Of a stretch of DNA of 57,022 nt, positions 8,809 through 17,326 are shown in pieces (the stretch's first letter is position 1; each line of letters begins with the position of its first letter). The stretch spans positions 1-57,022 of the forward strand of contig JAJPIM010000042.1 in NCBI GenBank assembly GCA_021324775.1, written 5' to 3'. The position numbers were made by a program, and so were the translations under genes. Origin of the DNA: Gemmatimonadota bacterium (lineage in GTDB: Bacteria > Gemmatimonadota > Gemmatimonadetes > Gemmatimonadales > Gemmatimonadaceae). The notes under the pieces are model-generated. The model ran no database searches. It worked only from the letters and a program-made list of their open reading frames with translations, and was not told the origin of the DNA.

Positions 8809-9852
8809 TCAACGCGGGGCCGCGGGTTGACTCGCAATGCCGTATTCGCGCTGGTACAGATCGAGGAGCTCGATGAACGCAGCGACCATGAGCGGTCCCA
8901 CAACGAGCCCCACGATGCCGAAGATCGGGATGCCGATAAGACTCCCGAGCAACGTCGTCACCGGATGCACGTTGCCGTGTCGCCGCGAGATGGTAGCGCG
9001 CGTGACCTTGTCGATGACGCTCGGCACGAGCCACCCGAAGGCGACGACCGCGAGCGCCGGGCCTCCCGCGTGCTCCAGGGCGAGCGTGACGACCGCCGGC
9101 ACCCATACCAGTGCAGTGCCCAGTACCGGCACCATCGACGCGAGCACGGTCACGACGCCCCAGAGCACCGGCGCCGGCAGTCCGGCGATGAAAAAGCCGA
9201 CGGCCATCGATGCCCCCTGGAGCACCGCGGAGACCAGCGTGCCAAGCACCGTGGCCCTGGTAACCTGCTGGAGCTCGTCTCCCAGCTTCTCGGTGCTCTC
9301 GAGAGAGAACGGTAAGATGCTCTGCACCCGCATCCAGATCGTGTCGCCCGACCGGAGCACGAAATACAGACAGAGGAACATCACAGCCAGATTGAGCACA
9401 TTGTGGGCGGCGCCCCCAGCGACCCAACTCGCCACCCCACCAACCGCGGCCGTGAGGCTAGTGGCCAGCCGGGGGACGACATCGCCGAGCCAATTCGCCG
9501 GCAGGTTGCCTGCACTGGCGAGCCCGCGGGACCAGGCGCTGCCCAATCGCTCCCAATCGACGTTCCGCAATTCTACCCACGCAACGCGCCCTATCAGGAG
9601 GGCGGGAACGAAGAGCAGCAACGATGCGCCGATCGACAACAGGCCGGCGGCGCGCCCCGGTCCGATGCGGGCGGCGAGGGTCCGGTACGGCCCCTCCAGC
9701 AGAACAGCCAAGACGAGTGCGCCGAGGAGGCCTCCGGCCAGCGGCGCGGCCGCAGCGACCAGGAGCATGCCGGAGACCACCACGAGCACTGCGGCCGCTC
9801 GTCGCGAGTCGGCCGCCGCCACACGATCACCGCCCTCGCGGATCGCGGACAC
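8809..9852 (-). CDS. AI-2E family transporter (YdiK/PerM-like permease)
   Basis: 347 residues from a GTG with GGAG a few bases upstream. About seven to eight membrane helices. The family pattern is clear: LGTLVSAVLQGASMAVGFFI, then GLPAPVLWGVVTVLASMVPV, LVPSVIDKVTRATI and the C-terminal GIPIFGIVGLVVGPLMVA. Members export diverse solutes, and the name AI-2E comes from one disputed autoinducer exporter. The actual substrate is unknown. It lies upstream of the rhomboid gene in the same direction. Confidence 0.92.
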   Translation of the reverse strand: MSAIREGGDRVAAADSRRAAAVLVVVSGMLLVAAAAPLAGGLLGALVLAVLLEGPYRTLAARIGPGRAAGLLSIGASLLLFVPALLIGRVAWVELRNVDWERLGSAWSRGLASAGNLPANWLGDVVPRLATSLTAAVGGVASWVAGGAAHNVLNLAVMFLCLYFVLRSGDTIWMRVQSILPFSLESTEKLGDELQQVTRATVLGTLVSAVLQGASMAVGFFIAGLPAPVLWGVVTVLASMVPVLGTALVWVPAVVTLALEHAGGPALAVVAFGWLVPSVIDKVTRATISRRHGNVHPVTTLLGSLIGIPIFGIVGLVVGPLMVAAFIELLDLYQREYGIASQPAAPR

Positions 9853-10018
9853 GACGACTCCAGCCTAGGTGTTGCCAGCGCTCGAGTGCCGCGCGCCAAT
9901 CTCCTTCATGTGCGCTGCGGGTGGCAGTGAGACCAGAGCGCCGGGGACGGACTGGCGGCGGGCGCGGGGCCGAACGGCCCGTGGCGCGAGCCGCCCGTCC
10001 GGGACATCGCGGTCTTGG

Positions 10019-10606
10019 CTACGCCTTGGCGGGCTGCACGGCGTCTGCCAGCCGTTCGTGGGCGGTGGTGAGCTTGAAGAACCCAAAAAGAAGCACGACC
10101 CCAGCGACGATCGCAAAGCCGGACATCAAACCCATGATCGCGGCGAGCGTCACGGGCGGCGCCGCGATCGCGTAGATGCCGGCGAGCGCGCTGATCACGC
10201 CGAATACCGCCGACCACGCCCACGGCATACCCATCCTCCGCTCCAGGATCGCCGCGTAGATCGCGAAGAATCCGGAGAGCAGCAACCAGTACGACGCCCA
10301 CACCACCGCGAAGGTGAGCGAGAGGCCCGGGTAGTAATAGAAGGCCGCGATCCCGAATCCCGCACTGACCACTCCGCTCAGGACCAGCAGCCACCAGTGC
10401 GGCAGAATCGACCGCATTTCCAGCCCATCGGCGATCTGGGCGATCCCGGTCACCAGCGCCCACACGGCGATGACGAGGGCGAACGCGGCGACAGATTCGA
10501 GGGGCCGCGCCAGGATGAAGATGCCGAGGGCCAGCGCGATCAGTCCGCGCACGAGGAGCCCCGACCGGGTACGGTTATATGCTCGATGCAAAGCGTCTGA
10601 CAGCAT
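10019..10606 (-). CDS. HdeD-family (DUF308) membrane protein
   Basis: 195 residues with six membrane helices arranged as three repeats of the DUF308 unit: WALVTGIAQIADGLEMR, SGVVSAGFGIAAFYYYPG and ISALAGIYAIAAPPVTL. HdeD of Escherichia coli is linked to acid resistance at high cell density, but most members have no tested role. The tail (TTAHERLADAVQPAKA) is soluble. The gene reads alone; a gap of about 165 bases separates it from the permease gene. Confidence 0.88.
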   Translation of the reverse strand: MLSDALHRAYNRTRSGLLVRGLIALALGIFILARPLESVAAFALVIAVWALVTGIAQIADGLEMRSILPHWWLLVLSGVVSAGFGIAAFYYYPGLSLTFAVVWASYWLLLSGFFAIYAAILERRMGMPWAWSAVFGVISALAGIYAIAAPPVTLAAIMGLMSGFAIVAGVVLLFGFFKLTTAHERLADAVQPAKA

Positions 10607-10935
10607 GACGACCCCCTGAGCAGGTGACCGGCAATGTTAATTGCGGGGCGGCGAATATACGGGTCCCGGGCGCCGGCTGCCAATCGAACCCCCGGAGGAA
10701 CGAAACCGTCACGGACGCCTGCGCCGTCGAGCCCGACGTTGGGCCAGAGGAGTCGCAGGGCGTGGCGTTGCAGCTCGGTATGACAGGGGAGCAGGTGACG
10801 ATGGTGGGGCCCCGGCACGCGGATTGGGCCGGTGCGCTCGGCCTTCCAAAGGGCCGCCGGTCATGCGAAACTTCCGACGGGAATTCTGCCCGGGGTGGGG
10901 CAGGCGAGGGTGTAAGTTGTTGTGATGTAACGTGA
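10607..10935. other. Intergenic stretch with no supported gene
   Basis: 329 bases between the divergent hdeD-like gene and tRNA-Ser. Short open frames on both strands give Arg/Gly/Pro-rich translations typical of GC-rich noncoding DNA and lack ribosome sites. I see no tRNA, strong hairpin or clear promoter here, although the promoters of both flanking genes should lie inside it. Confidence 0.5.
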
Positions 10936-11025
10936 GGACGGGTGGCCGAGTGGTTGAAGGCACCGGTCTCGAAAACCGGCATACCGGTGAACCCGGTATC
11001 GTGAGTTCGAATCTCACCCCGTCCG
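10936..11025 (+). tRNA. tRNA-Ser (anticodon CGA)
   Basis: A 90-base class II tRNA. Acceptor stem GGACGGG pairs with CCCGTCC plus discriminator G. D-arm TGGCCGAGTGG, then anticodon stem CCGGT/ACCGG with loop CTCGAAA giving CGA. It has a long variable arm ATACCGG...CCGGTAT and T-arm GTGAG-TTCGAAT-CTCAC. CCA is not encoded. It reads UCG codons. Confidence 0.95.
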
Positions 11026-11051
11026 TTGGGAGAAAGAGAAGGGAGCAAACC

Positions 11052-11126
11052 AGAAAGGTGAGAGGAGAACGAGCGGCGGAACTCGCGCTCTCCGTTCTCC
11101 TCTCTCCTTTCTCCTCTCTCCTTTCT
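11052..11126. repeat. Purine/pyrimidine heptamer repeat forming a long hairpin
   Basis: The left arm at 11052-11071 (AGAAAGGTGAGAGGAGAACG) is the reverse complement of 11093-11112 with one mismatch in 20, and GAGCG/CGCTC extends the stem inward. On the minus strand the right side reads as heptamers AGAAAGG-AGAGAGG repeated twice (11113-11126 and 11099-11112) and then AGAACGG. The same 14-base unit recurs at 29.17 kb. The hairpin may terminate tRNA transcription, though there is no T tract. Confidence 0.7.
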
Positions 11127-11202
11127 GCCTGGCCGATCAGACCCGGTAACTTGCCCCGGTGATCGCACCCACACGTTCCGCCAGTAGGCCGGCGCACGGC
11201 TC

Positions 11203-12642
11203 GTGATCACGGTCTTCATCACCCTCGCGCACGTTGCGCTCGCGATTGGCGTCTCGGCGCACATCATCCTCACGAAGGACGATGTCCGTTCGGCTATCGG
11301 CTGGGTAGGACTGGTCTGGCTCGCGCCGGTCCTGGGCTCCGTGCTCTACCTGGTGTTGGGGGTCAATCGCATTTCCCGGCGGGCAGGTGCGATGCGCGGC
11401 CGCGTGCCGCTGGATGCCGAGGACCGCGCGCAGATGGTGCGCGCCGGGACGGCTCAGGTCCCGGCGGTCGTGCTGGGGGCAGATTCGCCGGCCGAGCTCA
11501 ATGCCATCGCGCGCCTCGTTGGCACGGTGACGCGCCAGCCTCTCGCGCCCGGATGCGCGATCGATCCGTTACTCAACGGTGATGAAGCCTATCCGGCGAT
11601 GATCGCTGCCATCGATGCCGCGACGAGAAGCATCGGCCTCGCGAGCTACATCTTTGATCGCGGCGTGGCCGGTCAGATGTTCGTCGAAGCACTGGCGCGC
11701 GCCGTTGGTCGTGGAGTCGCGGTGCGCGTCCTCATTGACGGCGTGGGCGCGCGCTACAGCCACCCGCCAATCGTGCACGAGCTCCGAGCGCGTCACGTCC
11801 CGGTCGCCCGCTTTCTGCCACCCGCGGTCCCGATGCCGCTCCCGTACCTCAACCTTCGGAACCACCGCAAGCTGATGGTCATCGATGGCCGAGTGGGATT
11901 CTGTGGAGGCTTGAACATCAGGGACGCCTGTCTGCTGGCCCTTCACTCGCCGGACGCGACGCAGGACATCCATTTCCGAATCCAGGGACCTGTGGTTGGC
12001 CAGTTGCTGAGCGCCTTCCAGTTTGATTGGGCGTTTGCAACCCGTGAGCATCTGACCGGGCCGGCCTGGGCGCCTGCTGGCGAAGTCGCGGGCTCGCTGG
12101 TCGCCCGCGGCATTGCTGATGGGCCAGACGAGGATTTCGAGACGCTGGTCATGACGATCCTCGGCGCCCTCGCCGAGGCTCGCCGGTCGGTTCGTGTCAC
12201 CACGCCATACTTCCTCCCGGACCTTCCGCTCATCGCGGCGCTTCGAGTGGCGGCTCTCCGTGGTGTGCAGGTCGACATCGTGCTGCCCGAGCGCGGGAAC
12301 CTCCGGCTCGTCCAATGGGCGGCCGACGCTCAGATCGCACAAGTGCTTTCCTGGGGGTGCCGGGTCTACCTCACTCCTCCTCCGTTCGATCACTCGAAGC
12401 TGCTTGTCGTCGACAATGCCTGGTCGCTCGTTGGCTCTGCGAACTGGGACCCCCGCAGCCTGCGACTCAATTTCGAGTACAACCTCGAGTGCTACTCGGC
12501 CGAGTTTGCGGCGCGGCTCGACGCCATCATCGACGCCAAGATCGCCGGGAGCCGGTTGCTGCCACTCGCGGAGATCGAGGGTCGCTCGGTACTGCACCGC
12601 CTGCGGAACGGCGTCGCTTGGCTGGCGCAGCCGTATCTCTGA
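11203..12642 (+). CDS. cls: Cardiolipin synthase / phospholipase D-family enzyme
   Basis: 479 residues from a GTG. Two N-terminal membrane helices (residues about 1-55, containing GWVGLVWLAPVLGSVLYLVLG) form the PLDc_N anchor. Two HKD sites follow. The first is NHRKLMVIDGRVGFCGGLN near residue 222, and the second is FDHSKLLVVDNAWSLVGSAN near residue 396, each followed by the Gly-Ser/Gly-Gly and Asn of the PLD superfamily. The arrangement matches ClsA-type enzymes that condense two phosphatidylglycerols to cardiolipin in the inner membrane. The N-terminus carries two helices as usual and the ending WLAQPYL is typical. It lies downstream of tRNA-Ser as a single gene. Confidence 0.92.
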   Translation: MITVFITLAHVALAIGVSAHIILTKDDVRSAIGWVGLVWLAPVLGSVLYLVLGVNRISRRAGAMRGRVPLDAEDRAQMVRAGTAQVPAVVLGADSPAELNAIARLVGTVTRQPLAPGCAIDPLLNGDEAYPAMIAAIDAATRSIGLASYIFDRGVAGQMFVEALARAVGRGVAVRVLIDGVGARYSHPPIVHELRARHVPVARFLPPAVPMPLPYLNLRNHRKLMVIDGRVGFCGGLNIRDACLLALHSPDATQDIHFRIQGPVVGQLLSAFQFDWAFATREHLTGPAWAPAGEVAGSLVARGIADGPDEDFETLVMTILGALAEARRSVRVTTPYFLPDLPLIAALRVAALRGVQVDIVLPERGNLRLVQWAADAQIAQVLSWGCRVYLTPPPFDHSKLLVVDNAWSLVGSANWDPRSLRLNFEYNLECYSAEFAARLDAIIDAKIAGSRLLPLAEIEGRSVLHRLRNGVAWLAQPYL

Positions 12643-12773
12643 CGGCAGCCGCCCCTGCTGGCCCCGGGGGACGTCGAAGAAGCCGATCGTGCAAGCGAGT
12701 CTCCACGACAGATAACCTTCGCCGGTCATCACATTTCAGCGGCCCTGAGTCGCGCTACTCGCCTGGGACGGCT

Positions 12774-14237
12774 ATGAAGCAACTACTGCGGTTTGGACCA
12801 TTGGTAGCGCTGGCTGCATGGTTGGGCATGCCCGGCGGGGTGCCGCCGCACGCTGGCTCGCCTCCGCCGCCGCTCGTCATGGCCGCGTGCGCGCTGCCGG
12901 ACGTCAAGGGCGATGCTCAGTGCGGACATCTGGAAGTATTCGAGGATCGCCTGCGCGGATCGGGCAGAACGATCACGATCCAGGTGGCACGACTTCCCGC
13001 TGAATCCGCGTCGCGCCGGCCGGATCCGGTGTTCGTACTCGTCGGGGGTCCCGGACAGGGCGCGATCTCCAGCGCCGCGGATTATGCCCGGTTGCTGGCG
13101 CCCTTGCGGCGGTATCGGGACCTCGTCTTCGTCAACCAGCGTGGAACGGGTAGCTCGCACCCACTTCCGTGCGATCTGTATGGCGACAGCCTGCCCGGGC
13201 AGCTCGGCGATTTCATGCCGCTGGCGATCGTCGCCCGATGCCGCGATGCGCTGGCGGCTCACGCCTCGCTGTCGCTGTACTCGACCCCTCTTGCAATGGA
13301 CGATCTCGATGATGTGCGGGCAGCGCTCGGGTACGATCAGATCAATCTCGAATCCGCGTCGTACGGCACGCGCGCGGCCCTCGTCTATCTGCGCGCGCAC
13401 GGGCCGCATGTCCGTTCGGTCGTGCTCCGCAGCGTCTCGCCGACGTTCGTCAGGCAACCATTACACTTCGCGGAGGACGCCCAGGCGGCACTCGATTCGG
13501 CGTTCATCGCGTGTGAGCGTGACTCGGATTGTCACGGGTCTTTCCCGAACTTTCGTCTGGAGTTCGCGACCGTCCTGAGCCGGCTTGATGAACACCCCGC
13601 CGGGGTCTTCGGCGATTCCGTTCCGGGAGTGCTACGGCCCAGGGCGATGCTCGCTCGCGGCCCATTCGCCGAGAAGATCCGTCTCATGTTGTATGCACCG
13701 GAAGTCACGCAGTATCTGCCGTACATCATCCATCGGGCGGCGGCGGGCGATTTCGCGCCGTTCGTGGACGTCGCCACAGGAATGACGGCGGCGATCGCCC
13801 ATCAGGTGTCCGTCGGGATGTACCTGACGGTGACGTGTGCGGAAGATGTGGCACAGATCACTGCGGCCGATCTCGCGGCGCTTCCTGCCGGCACCTTCCT
13901 GGGCGACTATCGGGTGCGGCAACAACGCGCGGCGTGCGGCATCTGGCCGCGAGCCGTTCTGCCCGCGGGGTATGCCGCCCCGGTCCAGAGCAGCGTGCCG
14001 GCACTCATCATTTCTTCCGCAATCGACCCAGTGACTCCGCCACGGTGGGGGGACACGGTGCGTGCGACACTTTCGCGCAGCCGTCATGTGGTGCTGCTCG
14101 CAGCGCCGCACGCTCCGGCTAACTCGTGCGTGCAACAGATGGTCGTTCAGTTCATCGAATCCGCGGACGCCGGTGCGATTGACGCGAGCTGCGCCGCGAA
14201 CCTCAGGCGGCCGCCGTTCGCGCACTCGCTCGAATAG
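12774..14237 (+). CDS. Exported alpha/beta-hydrolase of the TAP/proline-iminopeptidase type
   Basis: 487 residues from the ATG at 12774; the longer frame to 12315 only overlaps cls. The N-terminus MKQLLRFGPLVALAAWLGMP is a signal peptide. The oxyanion region is VLVGGPGQG and the following strand is VFVNQRGTGSS, as in tripeptidyl aminopeptidase-like hydrolases. The nucleophile elbow reads SASYGTRAAL, so the first Gly of GxSxG is Ser. The acid is in SSAIDPVTPPRWGD and the His in AAPHAPANSCVQQM, in the TAP C-terminal domain. Cys pairs (CERDSDCHG, CGIW) suggest periplasmic disulfides. The family clips short peptides or esters; the substrate is unknown. Confidence 0.87.
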   Translation: MKQLLRFGPLVALAAWLGMPGGVPPHAGSPPPPLVMAACALPDVKGDAQCGHLEVFEDRLRGSGRTITIQVARLPAESASRRPDPVFVLVGGPGQGAISSAADYARLLAPLRRYRDLVFVNQRGTGSSHPLPCDLYGDSLPGQLGDFMPLAIVARCRDALAAHASLSLYSTPLAMDDLDDVRAALGYDQINLESASYGTRAALVYLRAHGPHVRSVVLRSVSPTFVRQPLHFAEDAQAALDSAFIACERDSDCHGSFPNFRLEFATVLSRLDEHPAGVFGDSVPGVLRPRAMLARGPFAEKIRLMLYAPEVTQYLPYIIHRAAAGDFAPFVDVATGMTAAIAHQVSVGMYLTVTCAEDVAQITAADLAALPAGTFLGDYRVRQQRAACGIWPRAVLPAGYAAPVQSSVPALIISSAIDPVTPPRWGDTVRATLSRSRHVVLLAAPHAPANSCVQQMVVQFIESADAGAIDASCAANLRRPPFAHSLE

Positions 14238-14395
14238 CCCGCCGGGCATCGACTCGGCCCCGGCGGCACCGCCACTGTTTGCCGCTGGCCCGACCCAGTA
14301 ACTTTTCTCCGACGTTTGTCTCGATCGCAGTTGTCAGGTCCTGATCCCGCGGCGGCACCGCGCGCGGGTTGGGCGCCGGAGTTGCGATCGTTCGA

Positions 14396-14482
14396 GGACG
14401 GGTGGCCGAGCGGTTTAAGGCGCACGCCTGGAAAGCGTGTGGGGCCGAAAGGCTCTCGTGAGTTCGAATCTCACTCCGTCCG
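14396..14482 (+). tRNA. tRNA-Ser (anticodon GGA)
   Basis: An 87-base class II tRNA. GGACGGG at the 5' end pairs with TCCGTCC (one G-T pair), discriminator G. Anticodon stem CACGC/GCGTG encloses loop CTGGAAA, anticodon GGA, reading UCC/UCU. T-arm GTGAG-TTCGAAT-CTCAC. Its 3' half is repeated in damaged form at about 16.26 and 17.82 kb, marking it as an integration target. Confidence 0.96.
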
Positions 14483-14503
14483 TCTTGTAACTGGTTGTGC
14501 TAC

Positions 14504-14539
14504 CGCCCGTTGGCGTGATGTGCGCCCAGCGGGCGTTTT
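14504..14539 (+). terminator. Rho-independent terminator of tRNA-Ser(GGA)
   Basis: CGCCCGTTGGCG at 14504-14515 pairs with CGCCCAGCGGGCG at 14523-14535 (one bulge and one G-T pair), with a 7-base loop and then TTTT. It starts 22 bases after the tRNA. Only its left arm (CCGCCCG) is present in the tRNA copy at 16.3 kb, so the duplicated segment ends within the terminator. Confidence 0.8.
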
Positions 14540-14553
14540 CACGCGGTGGCACA

Positions 14554-14579
14554 TGTGGTGTGTATTTGTGGTGTGTATT
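14554..14579 (+). repeat. Two tandem 13-bp repeats next to the tRNA (arm-site-like)
   Basis: TGTGGTGTGTATT occurs twice with no gap (14554-14566 and 14567-14579). A degenerate pair with the same spacing is found at 17691-17715, where the second copy has one mismatch. Tandem short repeats flanking a tRNA 3' end are typical of the arm-type binding sites of tyrosine integrases. Confidence 0.65.
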
Positions 14580-14632
14580 CGGACAACGGCCTCGCGACGT
14601 CCAAGAAGCGTAGCTTCGGTTACCTAGGGGGC

Positions 14633-15414
14633 TCACACGAGGCGGCGCCTGCCGATTGCTTCCAGCCCGTAATTGGCGAACCAGCATTGAAAATCGTGAA
14701 TGTCCCGGGTCATCTGCGCTACACTGAGGACGACCGGGGGTTCTGCGCGCGCGCCCGGAGTGAGCCGGACGATGAGGCTTAACTCATCGCCCGGAAAAGC
14801 GTGCCCAAACAGACGCATGTGGGGCGGCGAAGAGTGGACGATGTAGTATCGCGAACGTGCTTGATGGGCATGTCAAACCATTCGGTCTGGTCCCGGATAT
14901 ACCGCGCGTAATCCTCGTGGCCTCCATAGCTCGCGGTCCGTTTGACAAAGAACTTTCTATGATCGGAGAACGAGTGAAAACTCGGCAGCGTTTGACCGGT
15001 CAGGAAGTAGCGCGATAGCGCAACTATGCGATCAAGGAGGATGCGCGCCCACAAGAGGCAATTGTAGAAATCCAAGTATAGAAATGGGGCGATCGTGTTG
15101 AACCGGCGCGCCAGCTCACTATCGCGCGGAGTGTAGCGACGGCCATACCTCAGTCTGTAGTGTGGGCCATTACGCCATCGGGCGGCCAATGACTGCTCGG
15201 GAAGGAAGCGGCTCAGGCAGAGATAGTAGCATTCGTACGTTTCTTCGTATCGCGAAATGGTGTCTTGGAACACGCGTGGCAACCGGCGGTCGCCGCCGAA
15301 AGCTGCGATCAATGGAGCTAAGGGGTCATTGCGCAGGCGCCTTAGCTCCTTCCGGTAATTCAAACGCCGATGGAGCGGCTTGTGGCCGCGTAAATCGTGC
15401 ATGGGCGGGTTCAC
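14633..15414 (-). pseudogene. Frameshifted HEPN-like protein gene
   Basis: The first frame (GTG 15414) gives about 190 sensible residues, including YEETYECYYLCLSRFLPEQ, IAPFLYLDFYNCLLWARILL and TEWFDMPIKHVRD, then turns to nonsense. From about 14840 the next frame continues smoothly as YYIVHSSPPHMRLFGHAF, then DELSLIVRLTPGARAEPP, and ends at 14633. One missing T restores HVRD-YYIVHS, a protein of about 260 residues. The restored Arg-x5-His fits the RX4-6H motif of HEPN ribonuclease folds; that match is my inference. The start lies 3 bases after the GNAT gene's stop. Base composition is visibly less GC-rich than the core genes. It could also be a sequencing error in a live gene. Confidence 0.6.
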
Positions 15415-15417
15415 CGT

Positions 15418-16062
15418 CTAGTCGTCCTCCGTCACAAGGCACGGGTAGATGTGCGGCGAACCCGGCATGTAGGTGTCAAGCCGACGCGGCGAATGTGGCG
15501 TGCTGAGGCAGCGTCCCGCCAGCTTCTGGCGCTCATCGGTGGTCCCTGAGGGCTTTGCGACGGAGCGACTATACAGCGTCACTTGGCTAGTGAGTTCCAG
15601 CAGCGTTGTTGACTGGGAACCCAAAGCAACGAATCCGAGCATTTGCCAGAATTCGTGGGCGCGTGTGTTCTGTGCCTGAACACAGAGGCGAAGCTCGTTG
15701 GCACCCTGAGCAGCCGCCCATGATTCGAACGCCGCGTAGAGACGCCGTCCGAGTCCACGCCCCCGGGATTCCGGCGCGACGAGGAGCAGTCCGAGCCACC
15801 AAATACCAGCGTGTGGGTAGTCGCGAAGTGCGTCCGCGATTGCAACCAGACGGACACCGTCGCGAAGACCAAGCACAAGCTTGTTCGAGCGCGCGAGGGT
15901 TGGGGGCCGGTCGGCGAGTAGGCTCACTGCGTCCTCTTCACCCGCCGGGCGTCCGGCAACGAGGGTCCAGTAGTCGGCGCACTCACGATACAGCGACGCT
16001 ATGGCCGGGCCGTCAGTCTCCGACAGGCTTTCCATCTGGCGACCATCAACCATGAATGCCAT
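15418..16062 (-). CDS. GNAT-family N-acetyltransferase
   Basis: 214 residues. The acetyl-CoA site is LLLVAPESRGRGLGRRLYAAF (motif A, R/Q-x-x-G-x-G/A) around residues 110-130. It is followed by ANELRLCVQAQNTRAHEFWQ and MLGF, the usual motif B. Residues about 160-214 after the fold have no recognisable pattern and could be an extended tail from a nearby recombination. An alternative start is the ATG at 16053 with AGGATGG upstream. It is followed after 3 bases by the HEPN-like frame on the same strand, so both were probably one unit inside the tRNA-anchored island. The substrate is unknown; antibiotic, protein or small-molecule acetylation are all possible. Confidence 0.82.
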   Translation of the reverse strand: MAFMVDGRQMESLSETDGPAIASLYRECADYWTLVAGRPAGEEDAVSLLADRPPTLARSNKLVLGLRDGVRLVAIADALRDYPHAGIWWLGLLLVAPESRGRGLGRRLYAAFESWAAAQGANELRLCVQAQNTRAHEFWQMLGFVALGSQSTTLLELTSQVTLYSRSVAKPSGTTDERQKLAGRCLSTPHSPRRLDTYMPGSPHIYPCLVTEDD

Positions 16063-16204
16063 CCTGGTGTTCCGCCTCCGCCAAGGCTCGCTCTCTCCGA
16101 TCGTTCAGAAGCTACTTCAACAGAAAACCGGCAGCGACGCTGCGCACTGAACCAAGATCGAATGGTGTTTGATTGAGGACGGCATTCGGGGCGTTCGCGT
16201 CCCG

Positions 16205-16329
16205 AACCTCCGGCAGGTTGCGCGCTGCGCTATATGGAAGCCGGCATCGCGTCCGAGTTTTGGGCCGAAAGCCTCTCGTGAGTTCGAATCTCCCTCCGTC
16301 CGTCTTGCAACTGGTTGCGTTCCCGCCCG
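16205..16329 (+). repeat. Second, decayed tRNA-Ser 3' copy (attachment-site-like)
   Basis: Bases 16261-16329 repeat 14441-14509 (tRNA-Ser variable arm, T-arm, 3' end and the first part of the terminator) with roughly seven mismatches, one of which breaks the T stem (CTCCC for CTCAC). Just before it, 16205-16260 resembles 17748-17800 (TCCGGCAG-TTGCGCGCTGCGCT core), so a longer unit was duplicated twice. The 467-base gene-free stretch 16063-16529 contains nothing else I can name. Confidence 0.75.
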
Positions 16330-16529
16330 GAAAACCTCTGAGTCTCGCCGGGATCTGGTCTTCGCGGTAAATTTTATGCAGAGCAATGTGCCCGTTCCGG
16401 CGCTCGCCCCCGCGTCTTCACCTGTACGTGCCACCGCCGCGCTCGCCCAACGCGCCGGACGCTTTGGCTACCCTTCAACGGGTGCCGGGTCCGAGCCCTT
16501 GGTATTTATTGCGCCCGGGAACGGAGATC

Positions 16530-17219
16530 ATGGCGGCGGCCGGAGTGCTCCGTTGGCAATCCGCTGGCGAGGGTTCTCTTCACGCCGGGAAGACGCTTCT
16601 GACAACTCCGGCAGGCGGCGTTGTCGCCATTACTGACTTCCAATGTTACGTGAAGCCCTTGGCCGAGGGGCGTTTCTTGGTGTGGTATTCGGCAGGTGTT
16701 GATGCCGATCCGACCGGAGCTGGCCAGGTGTGGTTCCGGTTGTTCGATGCGAGCCAGCTTGTGCCGATCCCGGATGCTACTGCGGCTTATGCGAAATTAG
16801 GCTTCCAGTCGCGCTTCTATGCGGCGGCTGGCGAGGTAGCGAGCGTACCGCTTTCGACCGCATTGGAGGACGGCGTCCACAGCGTGTCCCTACCGGACCT
16901 CTTCCGCGGAATGGGCGAGCTGCTCGTTCTCGCAGCCTCAACCGCCGGTGGGCGCGATGGGAATCACTGGGACACGCCGCACCTCCGTCTTTGGATCCTG
17001 GACACCCAGGCAGGCCGCCTAGAAATCATCCCGCAGGACTGGTACAATGAGGGACCGTACGACTTCGGCTATCAGTGGGTTACTCGGGTCGCCCGCCTGC
17101 CCAATGGCGGCGCCATCGTCGGGGAGGGGATCCGCCTTGGGGTGTTCAGGCTAGATAGCAGCAATCGCCGCGTAGGCGAGTGGCTCGTTGAGGACACCTT
17201 CTACCACGGCGAGCACTGA
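16530..17219 (+). CDS. Unknown protein inside the tRNA-anchored island
   Basis: 229 residues from the ATG at 16530, preceded by CGGAGATC; the frame upstream to 16386 runs through repeat-like DNA and was excluded. No family was recognised. The sequence is mostly beta-strand-like with regularly spaced aromatic turns: VVAITDFQCYVKPLAEGRFL, VWYSAGVDADPTGAGQVW, FRLFDAS, LRLWILDTQAGRLEI and NGGAIVGEGIRLGVFRLD. This suggests a beta-propeller or beta-sandwich. It has no signal peptide or membrane helix and an acidic, His-containing C-terminus (DTFYHGEH). It sits between two tRNA-Ser copies with the next small gene, so it is cargo of the inner element. Confidence 0.65.
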   Translation: MAAAGVLRWQSAGEGSLHAGKTLLTTPAGGVVAITDFQCYVKPLAEGRFLVWYSAGVDADPTGAGQVWFRLFDASQLVPIPDATAAYAKLGFQSRFYAAAGEVASVPLSTALEDGVHSVSLPDLFRGMGELLVLAASTAGGRDGNHWDTPHLRLWILDTQAGRLEIIPQDWYNEGPYDFGYQWVTRVARLPNGGAIVGEGIRLGVFRLDSSNRRVGEWLVEDTFYHGEH

Positions 17220-17326
17220 TGCCAAAATGAAAGAATGACGGCGGCATGGCGACCTACATGCGATACAGGCACTGACTAACGGCGTTAGACGTCGCCGTGA
17301 TCGCTTGCCGGTCGTAGAATGTTCTC

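Noticed and set aside
11026-11130. CRISPR-like repeat array after tRNA-Ser(CGA)
   Set aside because: Units are 7/14 bases in direct tandem with no spacers, and no cas genes are present.
12315-12773. N-terminal extension of the alpha/beta hydrolase
   Set aside because: The part before 12774 overlaps cls out of frame and the signal peptide begins at 12774.
16261-16302. Second functional tRNA-Ser
   Set aside because: Only the 3' portion is present, the T stem has a mismatch and there is no acceptor 5' strand or anticodon arm.
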